The translations under genes and the position numbers were made by a program. A stretch of DNA of 64,000 nucleotides. Source: Actinomycetota bacterium (GTDB lineage: Bacteria > Actinomycetota > Actinomycetes > Propionibacteriales > Propionibacteriaceae). The notes beneath the pieces were generated by a model that was not told the origin of the DNA, did not search any database, and saw only the letters and a list, made by a program, of their open reading frames with translations. The stretch spans positions 1-64,000 of the forward strand of contig JAIUOR010000047.1 in NCBI GenBank assembly GCA_020161795.1. The letters run 5' to 3'. Positions 63,518 to 64,000 of this stretch are shown here, in pieces (within the stretch, counting starts at the first letter, position 1; each line of letters starts with the position of its first letter).

Positions 63518-64000
63518 CGGTCGACGCCTCCCATCACCGGATCGAGGGAACCGATCGCCACCACGATGTCGGCCAGCATGCCGCCCTCGCACTGGATCGG
63601 AACTGACTGCAGGTGGTTGAACCCGGGGTCGCGCATGTGGACGCGGAACGGCCGGGTGCCGCCGTCGGACACGACGTGGCAGGCCAGCTCGCCCTTGGGG
63701 CCCTCGATCGGCACGTAGGCCTGGCCGGGCGGCACGCGGAAGCCCTCGGTCACCAGCTTGAAGTGGTGGATCAGCGCCTCCATGGACTCGCCCATGATGT
63801 GCGCGATGTGCTCGTGGCTGTTGCCCTGGCCGTCCGGACCGAGCGCCAGCGTGGCGGGCCAGGCGATCTTCGGGTCGTCGATCATCACCGGCTGCCCGGT
63901 GGAGGCCTCCAGCCGGTCGGTGGCCTGCTTGACGATCTTCAGGCTCTCCCACATCTCGTCCAGCCGGACGCGGAAGCGGCCGTAGGCGTCCGAGGTGTCC
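63514..64000 (-). CDS. nuoD: NADH-quinone oxidoreductase subunit D, C-terminal part (runs off the window)
   Basis: The last 162 codons of the quinone-binding subunit: [21 protein letters not shown], then [31 protein letters not shown] and the terminal [19 protein letters not shown], the invariant NuoD end (His/Asp/Arg near the quinone site). 5' part lies beyond the window. Confidence 0.97.
   Translation of the reverse strand, partial: DTSDAYGRFRVRLDEMWESLKIVKQATDRLEASTGQPVMIDDPKIAWPATLALGPDGQGNSHEHIAHIMGESMEALIHHFKLVTEGFRVPPGQAYVPIEGPKGELACHVVSDGGTRPFRVHMRDPGFNHLQSVPIQCEGGMLADIVVAIGSLDPVMGGVDR

Overview
High-GC, densely coded actinobacterial chromosome. Family-level placement in or near the Propionibacteriaceae is an inference from gene order and content (rpoB, rplJL and rplKA-nusG-secE blocks, tRNA-Trp before secE, tRNA-Thr/tRNA-Met/rpmG/dehydratase/murB block, MptB-type mannosyltransferase, DUF222-HNH protein, KorAB, mycothiol-type DinB protein). 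Most genes lie on the minus strand and many junctions are 1-8 bp start/stop overlaps, so coupled translation is the rule. Starts are often GTG or TTG.

Layout. 1-7563: 5' part of rpoB, an XRE/TPR regulator divergent from a 52-residue secreted peptide gene, then rplL-rplJ (with an L10-type leader and attenuator), a VOC protein, rplA, rplK, nusG, secE and tRNA-Trp. 7666-11526: aromatic/aspartate aminotransferase, murB, two MaoC-like dehydratase subunits joined by a 22-codon micro-ORF, rpmG, tRNA-Met, tRNA-Thr. 11642-16546: an alkyltransferase-like protein, fumC, a cupin, and a plus-strand trio of octapeptide-repeat protein, JmjC/cupin oxygenase and sucrase-ferredoxin-like protein. 16590-23339: a type I restriction-modification operon hsdM-mrr-hsdS-hsdR in which a full Mrr-type nuclease lies between M and S, next to tRNA-Tyr. 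23778-29606: YajQ, a small unknown protein, exonuclease III, a regulator with a doubled PAS-AraC module, a 3-hydroxyisobutyryl-CoA hydrolase-like protein and an MptB-like mannosyltransferase. 29782-32687: korAB. 32761-39386: kinase, winged-helix regulator and membrane protein under twin operators; HIT protein; Ca2+-type P-ATPase; M13 peptidase. 39417-45787: ComEC-like metallo-beta-lactamase protein, CHAT protease-like protein, amidase, type II NADH dehydrogenase. 45903-49959: DinB/MDMPI-like protein, DUF222-HNH protein, two lipoproteins. 50092-64000: polyprenyl diphosphate synthase and the complex I operon nuoD to nuoN, with nuoL interrupted by an in-frame TAG.

How genes work together. NuoD-N and Ndh both feed electrons from NADH to menaquinone, whose isoprenoid tail the neighbouring polyprenyl synthase probably makes. 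KorAB and FumC act in the TCA cycle. The least explained modules are the XRE/TPR regulator with its secreted peptide, the repeat-peptide/JmjC/Fe-S trio, and the CHAT-MBL pair. All three are candidate systems inferred from gene arrangement only.
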